64,000 nt of DNA from Bacteroides acidifaciens (lineage in GTDB: Bacteria > Bacteroidota > Bacteroidia > Bacteroidales > Bacteroidaceae), in contig NZ_CAEUHO010000001.1 of the NCBI RefSeq assembly GCF_903181435.1, positions 992,001 to 1,056,000 on the forward strand, given 5' to 3'. Position numbers and translations under genes: made by a program. The notes beneath the pieces were generated by a model, which was given only the letters and a program-made list of their open reading frames with translations, was not told the DNA's origin and made no database searches. Below are positions 7,422-16,883 of this stretch, in pieces; the stretch's first letter is position 1, and every line of letters begins with the position of its first letter.

Positions 7422-8582
7422 ATGAAAGGAATATTTCCAATCGATAAGTTCCGTACTTTGCAGACCCCTTTTTATTATTACGATACCAAGGTGCTGCGTG
7501 ATACATTGTCGGCCATAAACCACGAGGTTGCCAAATATCCTAATTATTCAGTGCATTATGCGGTAAAGGCAAATGCCAACCCGAAAGTGCTTACTATCAT
7601 CCGTGAGAGCGGAATAGGTGCCGACTGTGTGAGCGGTGGAGAAATCCGCGCCGCTATCCGTGCCGGATTCCCCGCCAACAAAGTCGTTTTTGCCGGAGTA
7701 GGCAAAGCCGACTGGGAAATCAACCTCGGATTGGAATACGGCATCTTCTGCTTCAACGTAGAGTCCATTCCCGAATTGGAAGTCATCAACGAACTGGCAG
7801 CTGCCCAGAACAAGATAGCTAATGTCGCTTTCCGCATCAACCCCGATGTCGGAGCGCATACCCATGCCAACATCACTACCGGACTGGCAGAAAATAAATT
7901 CGGTATCAGCATGCAGGATATGGACAAAGTGATTGACGTAGCACTGGAAATGAAGAACATCAAATTCATCGGACTTCATTTCCATATCGGTTCTCAAATT
8001 CTCGACATGGGCGACTTTATCGCCCTCTGCAACCGTGTCAATGAACTGCAGGACAAACTCGAAGCCCGCCGTATCCTGGTGGAACACATCAACGTAGGCG
8101 GCGGACTCGGCATTGACTACGGACATCCCAACCGACAGCCAATCCCGAACTTCAAAGAATATTTTGCCACCTACGCCGGGCAACTGAAACTGCGTCCTTA
8201 CCAGACTTTGCATTTCGAACTAGGACGTGCGGTAGTCGGACAATGCGGCACATTAATATCCAAAGTGCTGTATGTCAAACAAGGAGCAAAGAAGAAATTC
8301 GCCATCCTCGACGCAGGCATGACCGACTTGATTCGCCCCGCCCTATACCAGGCCTACCATAAAATGGAAAATATTACATCCGAAGAACCGACAGAAGCTT
8401 ACGATGTAGTAGGGCCTATCTGCGAATCGTCCGATGTTTTCGGCAAGGCAATCGACTTGAACAAAGTGAAGCGCGGCGACTTGATAGCCCTTCGTTCGGC
8501 AGGCGCATATGGTGAAATCATGGCGTCCGGCTATAACTGCCGCGAGCTTCCGAAAGGATACACTTCCGACGAACTGGTGTAA
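7422..8582 (+). CDS. lysA: Diaminopimelate decarboxylase
   Basis: It is a PLP enzyme that converts meso-DAP to lysine. YAVKANANP carries the Schiff-base lysine at 49. HFHIGSQI, VGGGLGIDYG and the CESSDVF block (PLP phosphate and substrate contacts, dimer-active-site cysteine) are present. Length is 386 residues. It follows lysC but is separated by a terminator. Confidence 0.95.
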   Translation: MKGIFPIDKFRTLQTPFYYYDTKVLRDTLSAINHEVAKYPNYSVHYAVKANANPKVLTIIRESGIGADCVSGGEIRAAIRAGFPANKVVFAGVGKADWEINLGLEYGIFCFNVESIPELEVINELAAAQNKIANVAFRINPDVGAHTHANITTGLAENKFGISMQDMDKVIDVALEMKNIKFIGLHFHIGSQILDMGDFIALCNRVNELQDKLEARRILVEHINVGGGLGIDYGHPNRQPIPNFKEYFATYAGQLKLRPYQTLHFELGRAVVGQCGTLISKVLYVKQGAKKKFAILDAGMTDLIRPALYQAYHKMENITSEEPTEAYDVVGPICESSDVFGKAIDLNKVKRGDLIALRSAGAYGEIMASGYNCRELPKGYTSDELV

Positions 8583-8723
8583 TTAAAAAATGAGCTTCTG
8601 TACTCAAAGTGTGAATGTAATTTAAAAATGCAGAGAGCATGGAACAATTTTAACTGAAATCCTGTTATTTTTGTAATGAGTTCAATAAGAAACTACATTA
8701 ACAACTTAATAAAAAATACGATT

Positions 8724-9203
8724 ATGATTTCAGAAAAATTACAAAAGGCAATCAATGAACAGATTACAGCTGAGATGTGGTCCGCTAATCTGTATCTGGC
8801 AATGTCTTTCTACTTTGAGAAAGAAGGTTTCAGTGGATTTGCACATTGGATGAAGAAACAATCTCAAGAAGAGATGGGACATGCTTATGCTATGGCCGAC
8901 TATATCATCAAACGTGGTGGAACCGCAACTGTTGACAAAATAGACGTAGTACCTAACGGCTGGGGCACTCCGCTGGAAGTATTCGAACATGCTTACAAGC
9001 ACGAATGCCATGTTTCTGCCTTGGTAGACAAACTGGTTGACGTAGCTGCCGCTGAAAAAGATAAAGCAACCCAGGACTTCCTGTGGGGATTCGTTCGCGA
9101 ACAGGTAGAAGAAGAAGCTACTGCACAGGGAATCGTTGATAAAATCAAGAAAGCCGGAGCTACAGGAATCTTCTTTGTTGACTCGCAATTGGGACAACGT
9201 TGA
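8724..9203 (+). CDS. ftnA: Ferritin (non-haem iron storage)
   Basis: It is a four-helix-bundle protein that oxidises Fe(II) and stores it as a 24-mer shell in the cytoplasm. The ferroxidase ligands are visible as the Glu in ITAEMWSANLYL, QEEMGHA (Glu and His), and Glu/Gln residues in the later helices (EQVEEEATAQG). An in-frame ATG at 8676 exists, but the start at 8724 (MISEKLQKAINEQ, 159 residues) matches the family N-terminus. A -7 like TATTTTTG lies at 8666-8673. It is monocistronic, closed by the terminator at 9237. Confidence 0.93.
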   Translation: MISEKLQKAINEQITAEMWSANLYLAMSFYFEKEGFSGFAHWMKKQSQEEMGHAYAMADYIIKRGGTATVDKIDVVPNGWGTPLEVFEHAYKHECHVSALVDKLVDVAAAEKDKATQDFLWGFVREQVEEEATAQGIVDKIKKAGATGIFFVDSQLGQR

Positions 9204-9236
9204 TAATAAAGCATATATTATAAATATATGAAGAGA

Positions 9237-9270
9237 AAGCTGTCCGGATTTATTCCGGGCGGCTTTTTTA
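9237..9270 (+). terminator. Terminator after ferritin, overlapping the next gene's stop
   Basis: Arms 9237-9248 and 9254-9265 pair through a GC-rich stem with wobble pairs, followed by a T-run (9264-9269). The T-run includes the complement of the stop codon of the convergent minus-strand gene (9268-9270). Confidence 0.8.
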
Positions 9271-9678
9271 CTTTTTATTCTTTTTCCCTTTCTCCATCGT
9301 TCCCAGATAAATTTCCAGCGAACGGGTGGATATCTGTATTTCACGGAAAGATACGCCAAGAGAAGCGATAAGCAACAACAAAGCCACTCCGAACACATAG
9401 GCAGAGAGCAGTTGCAACCCGATATAGATAAAAAACATGCTGACCACACAGAGAAGCAGGCTTGCGATCCCCAACCCTTGCATCGTGCGGGTGAGATTCA
9501 ACCGTTTCCGTAAATTCTCGATTTGCGCTACGGTGATATCCGAAGGATTCTCCATGTAGCGGTCGCGCAGTTGGCGTACGAGCTGTGCATACGATAAGAA
9601 ACGATTGGTATAAGCCAATAAAATCAGAGAAACTGCTGAGAAAAGCAGGGTAGGAGTAGTGAGAGTCAGTTCTTCCAT
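9268..9678 (-). CDS. DUF2721 family small membrane protein
   Basis: This is a 136-residue protein of unknown function. Three hydrophobic segments are visible at about 10-25, 67-85 and 90-108, separated by a charged helix (LVRQLRDRYMENP ... IENLRKRLNLTRTM) characteristic of DUF2721, and it ends in a lysine-rich tail GKKNKK. It is convergent with ferritin and downstream of kbl on the same strand, with 79 bases between. I see no clue to a substrate. Confidence 0.75.
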   Translation of the reverse strand: MEELTLTTPTLLFSAVSLILLAYTNRFLSYAQLVRQLRDRYMENPSDITVAQIENLRKRLNLTRTMQGLGIASLLLCVVSMFFIYIGLQLLSAYVFGVALLLLIASLGVSFREIQISTRSLEIYLGTMEKGKKNKK

Positions 9679-9757
9679 GAGTAAATTAAAATCTTCCGTT
9701 GTTATATTGCCGCAATCTTATGCTTACAATACAAACAACGGAAGATATGAAAATGTT

Positions 9758-10945
9758 TTATTTAAGTACGCCGAGTTCTTTACCTACTTTGATAAAGGCA
9801 GCGATACATTTGTCGAGATGTTCCTTCTCGTGTCCTGCCGAAATCTGCACGCGGATACGTGCTTGTTCTTTCGGAACCACCGGATAATAGAATCCCGTCA
9901 CATAGATACCTTCTTCCTGCATACGTGCGGCATAAATCTGCGACAACTTCGCGTCATACAGCATCACAGCACAGATAGCACTCTGAGTCGGCTTGATGTC
10001 GAATCCCGCAGCTGTCATCTTGTCGCGGAAATAATTTACGTTTTCAACGAGCTTGTCATGCAGTGCATTGCTCTCTTTCAGCATCTTGAATACCTCAAGG
10101 CTTGCACCGATAATTCCCGGAGCCAATGAGTTGGAGAACAGGTACGGACGGCTGCGTTGGCGCAGCAAATCAATAATCTCCTTCCGGCCGGTAGTAAATC
10201 CGCCCAGCGCACCGCCGAAAGCCTTGCCTAATGTACCGGTATAAATATCCACACGTCCGTGAGTCTTGTATAGTTCGCTTACGCCATGTCCCGTAGCACC
10301 TACCACACCGGCAGAGTGAGACTCGTCCACCATCACCAGCGCGTCATACTTCTCGGCGAGGTCACAAATCTGGTCCATCGGAGCAACGTTGCCGTCCATA
10401 GAGAACACACCATCGGTCACGACAATGCGGAAACGCTGTGCCTGTGCCTCTTGCAGGCATTTTTCCAAGTCCTTCATGTCCGCATTGGCATAACGATACC
10501 GTTTAGCCTTGCACAGACGTACACCGTCGATAATAGAAGCATGGTTCAGTGAATCCGAGATGATGGCATCCTCTTCGGTGAAAAGCGGTTCGAATACCCC
10601 GCCGTTCGCGTCGAAGCAGGCAGCATACAGAATCGTATCTTCCGTTTGGAAATAATCAGAGATAGCGGCTTCCAGTTCCTTGTGTATATCTTGTGTTCCA
10701 CAGATGAAACGGACGGACGACATACCGTATCCGCGTCGGTTCATCATTTCTTGGGACGCCTTAATCAGTCGTGGGTGATTGGACAGTCCCAGATAGTTGT
10801 TAGCGCAGAAGTTCAGTACTTCTTTACCTTTTACAGTGATGGCAGCTTGCTGCGCACTTTCAATCAGTCGTTCTTCTTTGTAAAGCCCGGCTTCCTTGAT
10901 TTCAGCCAATGTCTGGCTGAGGAATTCTTGCATTTTACCGTACAT
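9758..10945 (-). CDS. kbl: Glycine C-acetyltransferase (2-amino-3-ketobutyrate CoA ligase)
   Basis: This PLP enzyme of the alpha-oxoamine synthase family splits 2-amino-3-ketobutyrate with CoA into glycine and acetyl-CoA. DESHSAG and YTGTLGKAFGGALGG (the Schiff-base lysine) are hallmarks, as are NNYLGLSNHP and FSNSLAP. The frame extends upstream to 10984, but MYGKMQEFL at 10945 gives the normal 395-residue protein. It is divergent from tdh, its pathway partner. Confidence 0.94.
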   Translation of the reverse strand: MYGKMQEFLSQTLAEIKEAGLYKEERLIESAQQAAITVKGKEVLNFCANNYLGLSNHPRLIKASQEMMNRRGYGMSSVRFICGTQDIHKELEAAISDYFQTEDTILYAACFDANGGVFEPLFTEEDAIISDSLNHASIIDGVRLCKAKRYRYANADMKDLEKCLQEAQAQRFRIVVTDGVFSMDGNVAPMDQICDLAEKYDALVMVDESHSAGVVGATGHGVSELYKTHGRVDIYTGTLGKAFGGALGGFTTGRKEIIDLLRQRSRPYLFSNSLAPGIIGASLEVFKMLKESNALHDKLVENVNYFRDKMTAAGFDIKPTQSAICAVMLYDAKLSQIYAARMQEEGIYVTGFYYPVVPKEQARIRVQISAGHEKEHLDKCIAAFIKVGKELGVLK

Positions 10946-11007
10946 AGTGTTTGAGTAATTAAGTTCGATTACAAAGGACATCATTTTTCTTGGAATAACA
11001 ATGTCTT

Positions 11008-11042
11008 TTTGATTAAAATCTAAAAAAAAAGTGCTTACTTTG
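11008..11042 (+). promoter_or_regulatory. Probable promoter of tdh
   Basis: TTTG at 11008-11011 is followed after 23 bases by TTACTTTG (11035-11042), a 7/8 match to TAnnTTTG. The spacer is slightly longer than ideal. Confidence 0.4.
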
Positions 11043-11080
11043 TGCGCTATTTAGCTTAACAACTTAAGTACGAAGAAAAA

Positions 11081-12034
11081 ATGAAACACATTTTGATTAT
11101 TGGAGCCACTGGACAGATAGGCTCCGAACTAACGATGGAGCTACGTAAACGTTACGGAAATGCAAATGTAGTAGCTGGTTACATCCCGGGTGCAGAACCT
11201 AAAGGAGAGTTGAAAGAGTCCGGGCCGTCAGCTATTGCGGATGTGACGGATGCAGAAGCTATCGCTTCTGTGGTGAAAGAGTATCAGATTGATACGATTT
11301 ATAATCTTGCCGCGCTGTTGTCGGTCGTGGCAGAGTCGAAGCCCAAGCTGGCTTGGAAAATCGGTATCGACGGGTTATGGAATGTACTGGAAGTTGCGCG
11401 CGAACAAGGATGCGCTGTTTTCACTCCCAGTTCTATCGGTTCTTTCGGTGCGACAACGCCGCATACACAAACACCGCAGGACACTATCCAGCGTCCTCGT
11501 ACGATGTACGGAGTCACTAAAGTAACCACAGAGTTGCTGAGCGACTATTATTTTAACAAATACGGTGTCGACACTCGCGCTGTCCGTTTTCCGGGCATTA
11601 TCTCGAACGTGACGCCTCCCGGTGGCGGAACCACCGACTATGCTGTCGATATTTATTACTCGGCAGTAAAAGGAGAGAAATTCGTGTGCCCCATCAAACA
11701 AGGCACCCTGATGGATATGATGTATATGCCGGATGCGCTCAACGCAGCCATTACGCTGATGGAAGCCGACCCGACAAAATTGATACACCGCAATGCTTTC
11801 AATATCGCCTCTATGAGTTTCGACCCGGAGACGATTTATCAGGCAATCAAGAAGCACGTGCCGCAATTCGAGATGGTTTATGACATCGACCCCTTGAAGC
11901 AGCGCATCGCCGACAGTTGGCCCGATAGCCTGGACGACACTTGTGCTCGTGAAGAGTGGGGGTGGAAGCCGGCTTACGATTTGGAAAGCATGACAGTGGA
12001 TATGCTTGAAAAGTTAAGAGAGAAATTGAAATAA
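11081..12034 (+). CDS. L-threonine 3-dehydrogenase, SDR (epimerase-like) type
   Basis: It oxidises L-threonine to 2-amino-3-ketobutyrate with NAD+, feeding Kbl encoded divergently next door. The Rossmann start GATGQIGSEL and the Tyr-x3-Lys motif in MYGVTKVTTE place it in the extended SDR family that includes UDP-glucose epimerases. Residues such as PSSIGSFG and RFPGIIS match the SDR-type threonine dehydrogenases of Bacteroidetes rather than sugar epimerases. Length is 317 residues. The pairing with kbl is the main evidence for the substrate. Its stop overlaps the start of the lipoprotein gene. Confidence 0.85.
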   Translation: MKHILIIGATGQIGSELTMELRKRYGNANVVAGYIPGAEPKGELKESGPSAIADVTDAEAIASVVKEYQIDTIYNLAALLSVVAESKPKLAWKIGIDGLWNVLEVAREQGCAVFTPSSIGSFGATTPHTQTPQDTIQRPRTMYGVTKVTTELLSDYYFNKYGVDTRAVRFPGIISNVTPPGGGTTDYAVDIYYSAVKGEKFVCPIKQGTLMDMMYMPDALNAAITLMEADPTKLIHRNAFNIASMSFDPETIYQAIKKHVPQFEMVYDIDPLKQRIADSWPDSLDDTCAREEWGWKPAYDLESMTVDMLEKLREKLK

Positions 12035-12882
12035 TGAAAAAACTAATCGCAGGGGTCATATTGCTCAGCATGCTGGGTTCTTGTGGCAACAAGATAAACA
12101 AGATTGACCCCTTCGCATCTATTACTCAAGAGGTGGATTCAATCCGGCATCAAGCCGATTCTATCCCCGAAGATAAATTGCCGGAAGAGCCGCAGCCTAT
12201 ACAGGCTGACGAATCTTTCGACGATTTTATCTATAATTTTGCTTCCGATGAAGTGTTACAGCGTCAGCGTGTGAAATTCCCGTTGCCCTACTACAATGGA
12301 GAAAAAAAGTCGGAAATCGACGAACATCATTGGAAGCACGACAACTTGTTTACCAAACAACACTATTATACGCTCTTGTTTGATAAGGAAGAAGACATGG
12401 ACTTGGTAGGAGACACCTCGCTCACGTCTGTACAGGTCGAATGGATATTTGTCAAGACACGGATGATGAAGCGATATTATTTTGAGCGTATCAAAGGCGC
12501 ATGGATACTGGAAGCAATCAACCTGCGCCCTATCGAGCAGAATGACAACGAGAACTTTGTCGAGTTTTTCGGTCGTTTTGCCACTGACAGCCTTTTTCAG
12601 AGTCAGCGTGTGAATGACCCGTTGGCTTTCGTCACCAGCGACCCGGACGATGACTTCTCCATACTGGAAACGAGTCTCGACCTGAACCAATGGTTTGCCT
12701 TCAAGCCCGAACTGCCTTCCGAACGCCTTTCCAACATCAACTACGGACAACGGAACGCCGATAACTCCACGATGAAAATCCTGGCATTGAAGGGCATCGG
12801 CAACGGTTTTTCCAACATCCTTTATTTCCGCCGGAAAGCCGGAGAATGGAAACTGTATAAATTTGAAGATACAAGCATATAA
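12034..12882 (+). CDS. Lipoprotein, probably DUF4348
   Basis: The N-terminus MKKLIAGVILLSMLGSCGNK is a lipoprotein signal with the lipobox Cys at 17, so the mature protein is membrane-anchored in the periplasm or outer membrane. The remaining ~265 residues are soluble and acidic near the start (DSIPEDKLPEEPQP), then contain WHKHDN-like and aromatic-rich strands suggestive of an NTF2/SH3-like fold. I recall this as the Bacteroidetes family DUF4348. It starts one base inside the tdh stop and precedes murB by 34 bases. Confidence 0.65.
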   Translation: MKKLIAGVILLSMLGSCGNKINKIDPFASITQEVDSIRHQADSIPEDKLPEEPQPIQADESFDDFIYNFASDEVLQRQRVKFPLPYYNGEKKSEIDEHHWKHDNLFTKQHYYTLLFDKEEDMDLVGDTSLTSVQVEWIFVKTRMMKRYYFERIKGAWILEAINLRPIEQNDNENFVEFFGRFATDSLFQSQRVNDPLAFVTSDPDDDFSILETSLDLNQWFAFKPELPSERLSNINYGQRNADNSTMKILALKGIGNGFSNILYFRRKAGEWKLYKFEDTSI

Positions 12883-12916
12883 CTCTTAAAAGTATGTAAC
12901 CCCTAAAACAGTATAG

Positions 12917-13909
12917 ATGATGTACTCCCTTTTGTCTCACAATACATTCGGCATTGATGTCAGTGCCGCCCGTTTTTTAGAATATGCTTCAGTTGAAGAG
13001 TTGCAACAACAGATTGTGCAAGGTGCCGTTACGACACCTTTTTTGCATATAGGCGGCGGCAGCAACCTGCTGTTTACCAGAGACTATGACGGGCTGATAC
13101 TCCATTCGCGCATCAAAGGTATCGAAGTGACGGAAGAAGATGAGCGCACCGTATCCGTGCGGGTAGGGGCGGGCGTCGTATGGGACGACTTCGTGGCATT
13201 CTGCGTGGCACACGGATGGTATGGAGCAGAAAATCTCTCCTTGATTCCCGGTGAAGTGGGAGCGAGCGCCGTGCAGAATATCGGAGCCTACGGTGTCGAA
13301 GTGAAAGACCTGATAACCGCCGTAGAGACAGTGAACATTCAAGGTGACCAACGTGTTTACTCCATAGAAGAATGTGGATATGTCTACCGCAACAGCATCT
13401 TCAAGCGTCCTGAGAATAAGTCGGTCTTTGTCACCTACGTGCGATTCCGGCTTAGCAAGGAAGAACATTACACATTGGACTACGGAACCATCCGCCAGGA
13501 ACTTGGCAAATACCCTGCACTGACGCTGTCGGTAGTCCGGAAAGTAATCATTGGCATTCGCGAAAGCAAGCTGCCCGACCCGAAAGTGACGGGAAATGCA
13601 GGCAGTTTCTTTATGAACCCCATCGTTCCTAAAGAAAAACTGCTGGAACTGCAACAAGAATATCCGCAGATACCTTATTACGAACTGTCCGATAGTCGGG
13701 TCAAAATCCCTGCGGGATGGATGATAGACCAATGCGGATGGAAAGGAAAAGCCCTGGGCCCTGCGGCAGTGCACGATAAACAGGCACTTGTCCTTGTGAA
13801 TCGGGGCGGAGCGAAAGGCAGTGACATTATTGCGCTTTCGGATGCAGTGAGAGCTTCCGTACGTGAGAAGTTCGGCATCGACATTCATCCCGAAGTAAAT
13901 TTTGTCTGA
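12917..13909 (+). CDS. murB: UDP-N-acetylenolpyruvoylglucosamine reductase MurB
   Basis: It uses NADPH and FAD to reduce UDP-GlcNAc-enolpyruvate to UDP-MurNAc in peptidoglycan synthesis. The FAD-binding motif [14 protein letters not shown], the block [15 protein letters not shown], the catalytic-serine motif [10 protein letters not shown] and the C-terminal Glu in IHPEVNFV are visible. The long form (330 residues) with [12 protein letters not shown] is of the E. coli type. Two adjacent ATGs (12917 and 12920) make the exact start uncertain by one codon. Confidence 0.94.
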   Translation: MMYSLLSHNTFGIDVSAARFLEYASVEELQQQIVQGAVTTPFLHIGGGSNLLFTRDYDGLILHSRIKGIEVTEEDERTVSVRVGAGVVWDDFVAFCVAHGWYGAENLSLIPGEVGASAVQNIGAYGVEVKDLITAVETVNIQGDQRVYSIEECGYVYRNSIFKRPENKSVFVTYVRFRLSKEEHYTLDYGTIRQELGKYPALTLSVVRKVIIGIRESKLPDPKVTGNAGSFFMNPIVPKEKLLELQQEYPQIPYYELSDSRVKIPAGWMIDQCGWKGKALGPAAVHDKQALVLVNRGGAKGSDIIALSDAVRASVREKFGIDIHPEVNFV

Positions 13910-13918
13910 TAACGAGAA

Positions 13919-14677
13919 ATGAAAGTAAGAATCATAGGAAGTGGAACATCGACGGGAGTGCCCCAAATAGGCTGTACATGCGCAGTCTGTACTTCTGCCG
14001 ACCCGAAAGATAACCGTTTGCGTGCATCCGCCATCGTAGAGACAGACGACGCACGGATACTGATAGACTGCGGTCCCGATTTCCGGGAACAAGTATTGCA
14101 TCTCCCTTACGAACGGATAGACGGCGTGCTCATAACGCATGAGCACTACGACCACGTAGGCGGACTGGATGATTTGCGTCCCTTCTGCCGCTTCGGTTCC
14201 GTGCCGATTTATGCCGAAGAATATGTAGCGAAAGCATTGCGACTGCGCATGCCCTATTGTTTCGTAGACCATCGTTATCCCGGCGTGCCCGACATCCCTT
14301 TGCAGGAAATAGAACCGGGGCAGCGCTTCTCCATAAATCAGACCGGGGCGCTTCCCCTGCGCGTGATGCACGGACGCTTGCCGATTCTGGGCTACCGCAT
14401 CGGGAAGCTGGGTTATATCACCGATATGTTGACCATGCCCGAAGAATCTTTTGAACAATTGGCGGGGATAGATGTTTTGATAATGAATGCACTACGGATT
14501 GCCCCGCATCCCACGCATCAGAGCTTGGAAGAAGCATTGGCAGTCGCGCAGCGTATTCAGGCGAAGAAAACCTACTTTATACATATGAGCCATGATATGG
14601 GTTTGCATGCCGAGGTTGAACGGGAGCTCCCGGACGATATTCACCTGGCATATGACGGATTGGAAATCCATCTCTGA
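13919..14677 (+). CDS. Metallo-beta-lactamase-fold hydrolase, PhnP-like
   Basis: HEHYDHVGG near residue 79 gives the dinuclear metal site. A GCTCAVC cluster near residues 19-25 matches the structural zinc site of PhnP phosphodiesterases, and YFIHMSHDMG near the C-terminus supplies further metal ligands. PhnP acts on cyclic ribose phosphates, but no phn genes are nearby, so only a phosphodiesterase-type activity can be inferred. It starts 10 bases after murB and is probably co-transcribed. Confidence 0.8.
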   Translation: MKVRIIGSGTSTGVPQIGCTCAVCTSADPKDNRLRASAIVETDDARILIDCGPDFREQVLHLPYERIDGVLITHEHYDHVGGLDDLRPFCRFGSVPIYAEEYVAKALRLRMPYCFVDHRYPGVPDIPLQEIEPGQRFSINQTGALPLRVMHGRLPILGYRIGKLGYITDMLTMPEESFEQLAGIDVLIMNALRIAPHPTHQSLEEALAVAQRIQAKKTYFIHMSHDMGLHAEVERELPDDIHLAYDGLEIHL

Positions 14678-14703
14678 TTGTCGGCGAAATATTTAGCAAA
14701 AGT

Positions 14704-14734
14704 TTTGTTTTCTTTGTAGAATTTATTATTTTTG
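14704..14734 (+). promoter_or_regulatory. Consensus promoter upstream of the DUF3352-like gene
   Basis: TTTG (14704-14707), a 19-base spacer and TATTTTTG (14727-14734) match the Bacteroides consensus. The start would be near 14741, 20 bases before the ATG. Confidence 0.65.
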
Positions 14735-14760
14735 CACCTAACCGATAAACAGCGAATATT

Positions 14761-16335
14761 ATGAAACTTCGTACGATAGTGAAAATAGCGGTCACTTCTT
14801 CTGTTGTACTCTTGTGCGCAGGTTTCGCATTATACTCTTTTTTCAAACTGTCGGCAGCCGAAGGGCAGAAGGATTTCAACCTCTACGAACTGGTGCCGAC
14901 CACCGCTTCCGCAGTATTTGCAACCGATGACGTGCTCGAGTTTGTCACCGAAATAGACGGTTTGACGTGTAGCAAGAACCACGAATATCTACATGTCTCC
15001 AAACTTTTCTCTTACCTAAAACAGTCACTCTATGCACTTTCGGAAGACAGTCCCCACGGCTTGAGCCGGCAAATGAATCAAATGTTGATTAGCTTCCACG
15101 AGCCGGATAACGACCGTAATCAAGTGCTTTATTGCCGTTTGGGAAATGGAGACAGGGAATTGATTGACAGATTCACGCAGAAATACATCTCGCCGCTCTA
15201 CCCACCGAAGAAGTTTGACTACAAAGGAGAGGAAATAATGATTTACCCCCTGTCGGACGGTGATTTCCTTGCCTGCTACCTGACACCCGATTTCATGGCG
15301 CTGAGTTTTCAAAAGAAACTGGTGGAAGACGTCATTGATGTCTATAAGAAAGGCGGTTCACTGGCGGACGACCCTACGTTCACGGGAGTGCTTGCTCCGA
15401 AGAAAAGTACGACTGTTGCCACTATATACACTCGTGTGAACGGCATGATGGGATGGACGGAGTTCGATATGAAGATGAAGGACGATTTTATTTATTTTAC
15501 AGGAGTCAGCCATGACGCCGATACCTGCTTTAACTTTATCAACCTGCTCCGCCAACAGGAATCCGTGAAAGGATTTCCGGGTGAAGTGTTGCCTTCTACC
15601 GCTTTTTATTTCAGCAGACAAAGCATCACGGACTGGGCGTCCTTGCTCTCTTACGGAGACATGCAGGCATATGCGACCGCAGGCCGTACTGCCGAGGTGC
15701 AGGAAAGAAACCGGGAGTTATCGCGCTATCTGATGGAGAATACCGGACACGATTTGGTGGCCTGCCTGTTTCAACGGGAAGACACGCTGCAGGGGGCGGC
15801 GGCTGTTCTGAGTCTGTCTGTGCTGGACGTGACGGAAGCGGAACGGATGTTGCGCTTACTTGTCAACTCAGCTCCTGCCGAAGAAGGGGTGAAGATGCCT
15901 CGTATAACTTTTTGTTATACCGCCAATAAGGTATATCCCGTCTATCGCTTACCTCAAACAACGTTGTTTACGCAACTAACCACTTTTGTGGAACCGACAT
16001 CGCATATGTATGCCGTATTCTATGGCGGGCGTCTATTGCTGGCTCCCGATGAAGACAGCCTGGCGCGCTACATACGCCAGTTGGATAAAGGCGATGTACT
16101 TGATGGAGCGATAGCGTATCGGGCGGGAATGGATAGCCTCTCCGATTCTTATCATTTCATGCTGATGGCAGACTTCGACCACCTGTTCCATCAGGCGGAA
16201 AAACAAGTCCATTTCGTGCCGGATTTCTTCCTGCGCAACTCCGGCTTTTTTCGCAATTTTATACTTTTTGCCCAGTTCTCCTGTGCCGATGGAGTGGTGT
16301 ATCCCAATATCGTTTTGTGGTATAAAGCCGAGTAA
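14761..16335 (+). CDS. Membrane-anchored protein, DUF3352-like
   Basis: This 524-residue protein has one N-terminal hydrophobic segment (about residues 8-30) and a long extracytoplasmic part, so it is probably anchored in the inner membrane facing the periplasm. Features such as LVPTTASAVFATDD near the start and repeated ~100-residue units with aromatic and hydrophobic strands resemble DUF3352. Function is unknown. It has its own promoter and is followed by a ~550-base spacer. Confidence 0.6.
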   Translation: MKLRTIVKIAVTSSVVLLCAGFALYSFFKLSAAEGQKDFNLYELVPTTASAVFATDDVLEFVTEIDGLTCSKNHEYLHVSKLFSYLKQSLYALSEDSPHGLSRQMNQMLISFHEPDNDRNQVLYCRLGNGDRELIDRFTQKYISPLYPPKKFDYKGEEIMIYPLSDGDFLACYLTPDFMALSFQKKLVEDVIDVYKKGGSLADDPTFTGVLAPKKSTTVATIYTRVNGMMGWTEFDMKMKDDFIYFTGVSHDADTCFNFINLLRQQESVKGFPGEVLPSTAFYFSRQSITDWASLLSYGDMQAYATAGRTAEVQERNRELSRYLMENTGHDLVACLFQREDTLQGAAAVLSLSVLDVTEAERMLRLLVNSAPAEEGVKMPRITFCYTANKVYPVYRLPQTTLFTQLTTFVEPTSHMYAVFYGGRLLLAPDEDSLARYIRQLDKGDVLDGAIAYRAGMDSLSDSYHFMLMADFDHLFHQAEKQVHFVPDFFLRNSGFFRNFILFAQFSCADGVVYPNIVLWYKAE

Positions 16336-16810
16336 AATCCAGCTTGGAGATCTTATCCGACAGTCTGTTTTTCTATGTGGCAGAAGGGGACGTTTCAACT
16401 AAGAATTACCGGATTTGAAAAGTAGAAAACCCAATGGAATATCTATGGAAAACCTACAAAAAACTAGTCGAAAAGTATGCCTCTTTTTTGCGTCAAAAAA
16501 AACTTCTGAAACGCCTTCTGGCAGGGCGTACCCCCCCCAAAAAAAAACATAACCCAAGAGAAGAGAATATAAAAGAAAAGAATATAAAAAACAGAAAGAA
16601 AAAGAAAGAGAAAAAACTGCTGCTGTTGCTGATGGGATTTTGAGAAAAGGAAAACGGAATTCTAAGAAAAGGAGAAGTGTTGTGTTTGATGTTGCCTGAT
16701 TCCTACCGTAACCCGTCGGCTGATTTTTCCCGTCCCGCAGCAGACTGCCGTTCATCCCCGGGGTGAAGCCTGTTCTGTCCGCGGCGGAATCTTTACAAAG
16801 TGTGGGCATA
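16336..16810. other. Non-coding spacer with C8A9 tract and purine-rich stretch
   Basis: No gene with recognisable features is seen. At 16531-16547 eight C are followed by nine A, and 16548-16620 is almost entirely purine on the plus strand. A small frame at 16434-16643 crosses the homopolymer but encodes low-complexity lysine-rich sequence and is not supported. Confidence 0.5.
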
Positions 16811-16853
16811 AAAAAAACTCCCGGCAAAAATCATTCTCACCGGGAGTTTTTTT
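16811..16853. terminator. Bidirectional terminator between DUF3352-like and DUF3127 genes
   Basis: Perfect 14-base arms (16811-16824 / 16840-16853, core CTCCCGG) with A- and T-runs on the outer sides serve the convergent DUF3127 gene and any transcript from the left. Confidence 0.9.
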
Positions 16854-16883
16854 ATCTGTATCGTCAAGCGGAATACTTTCGGT

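Noticed and set aside
12989..14458. 489-codon minus-strand frame across murB and the PhnP-like gene
   Set aside because: Both plus-strand genes have clear catalytic motifs. The antisense translation is rich in Cys, His and Tyr with no family resemblance.
16434..16643. 69-codon Lys-rich frame in the spacer before DUF3127
   Set aside because: It is low complexity, crosses a C8A9 run and ends in a leucine run; no ribosome site or homologue is apparent.
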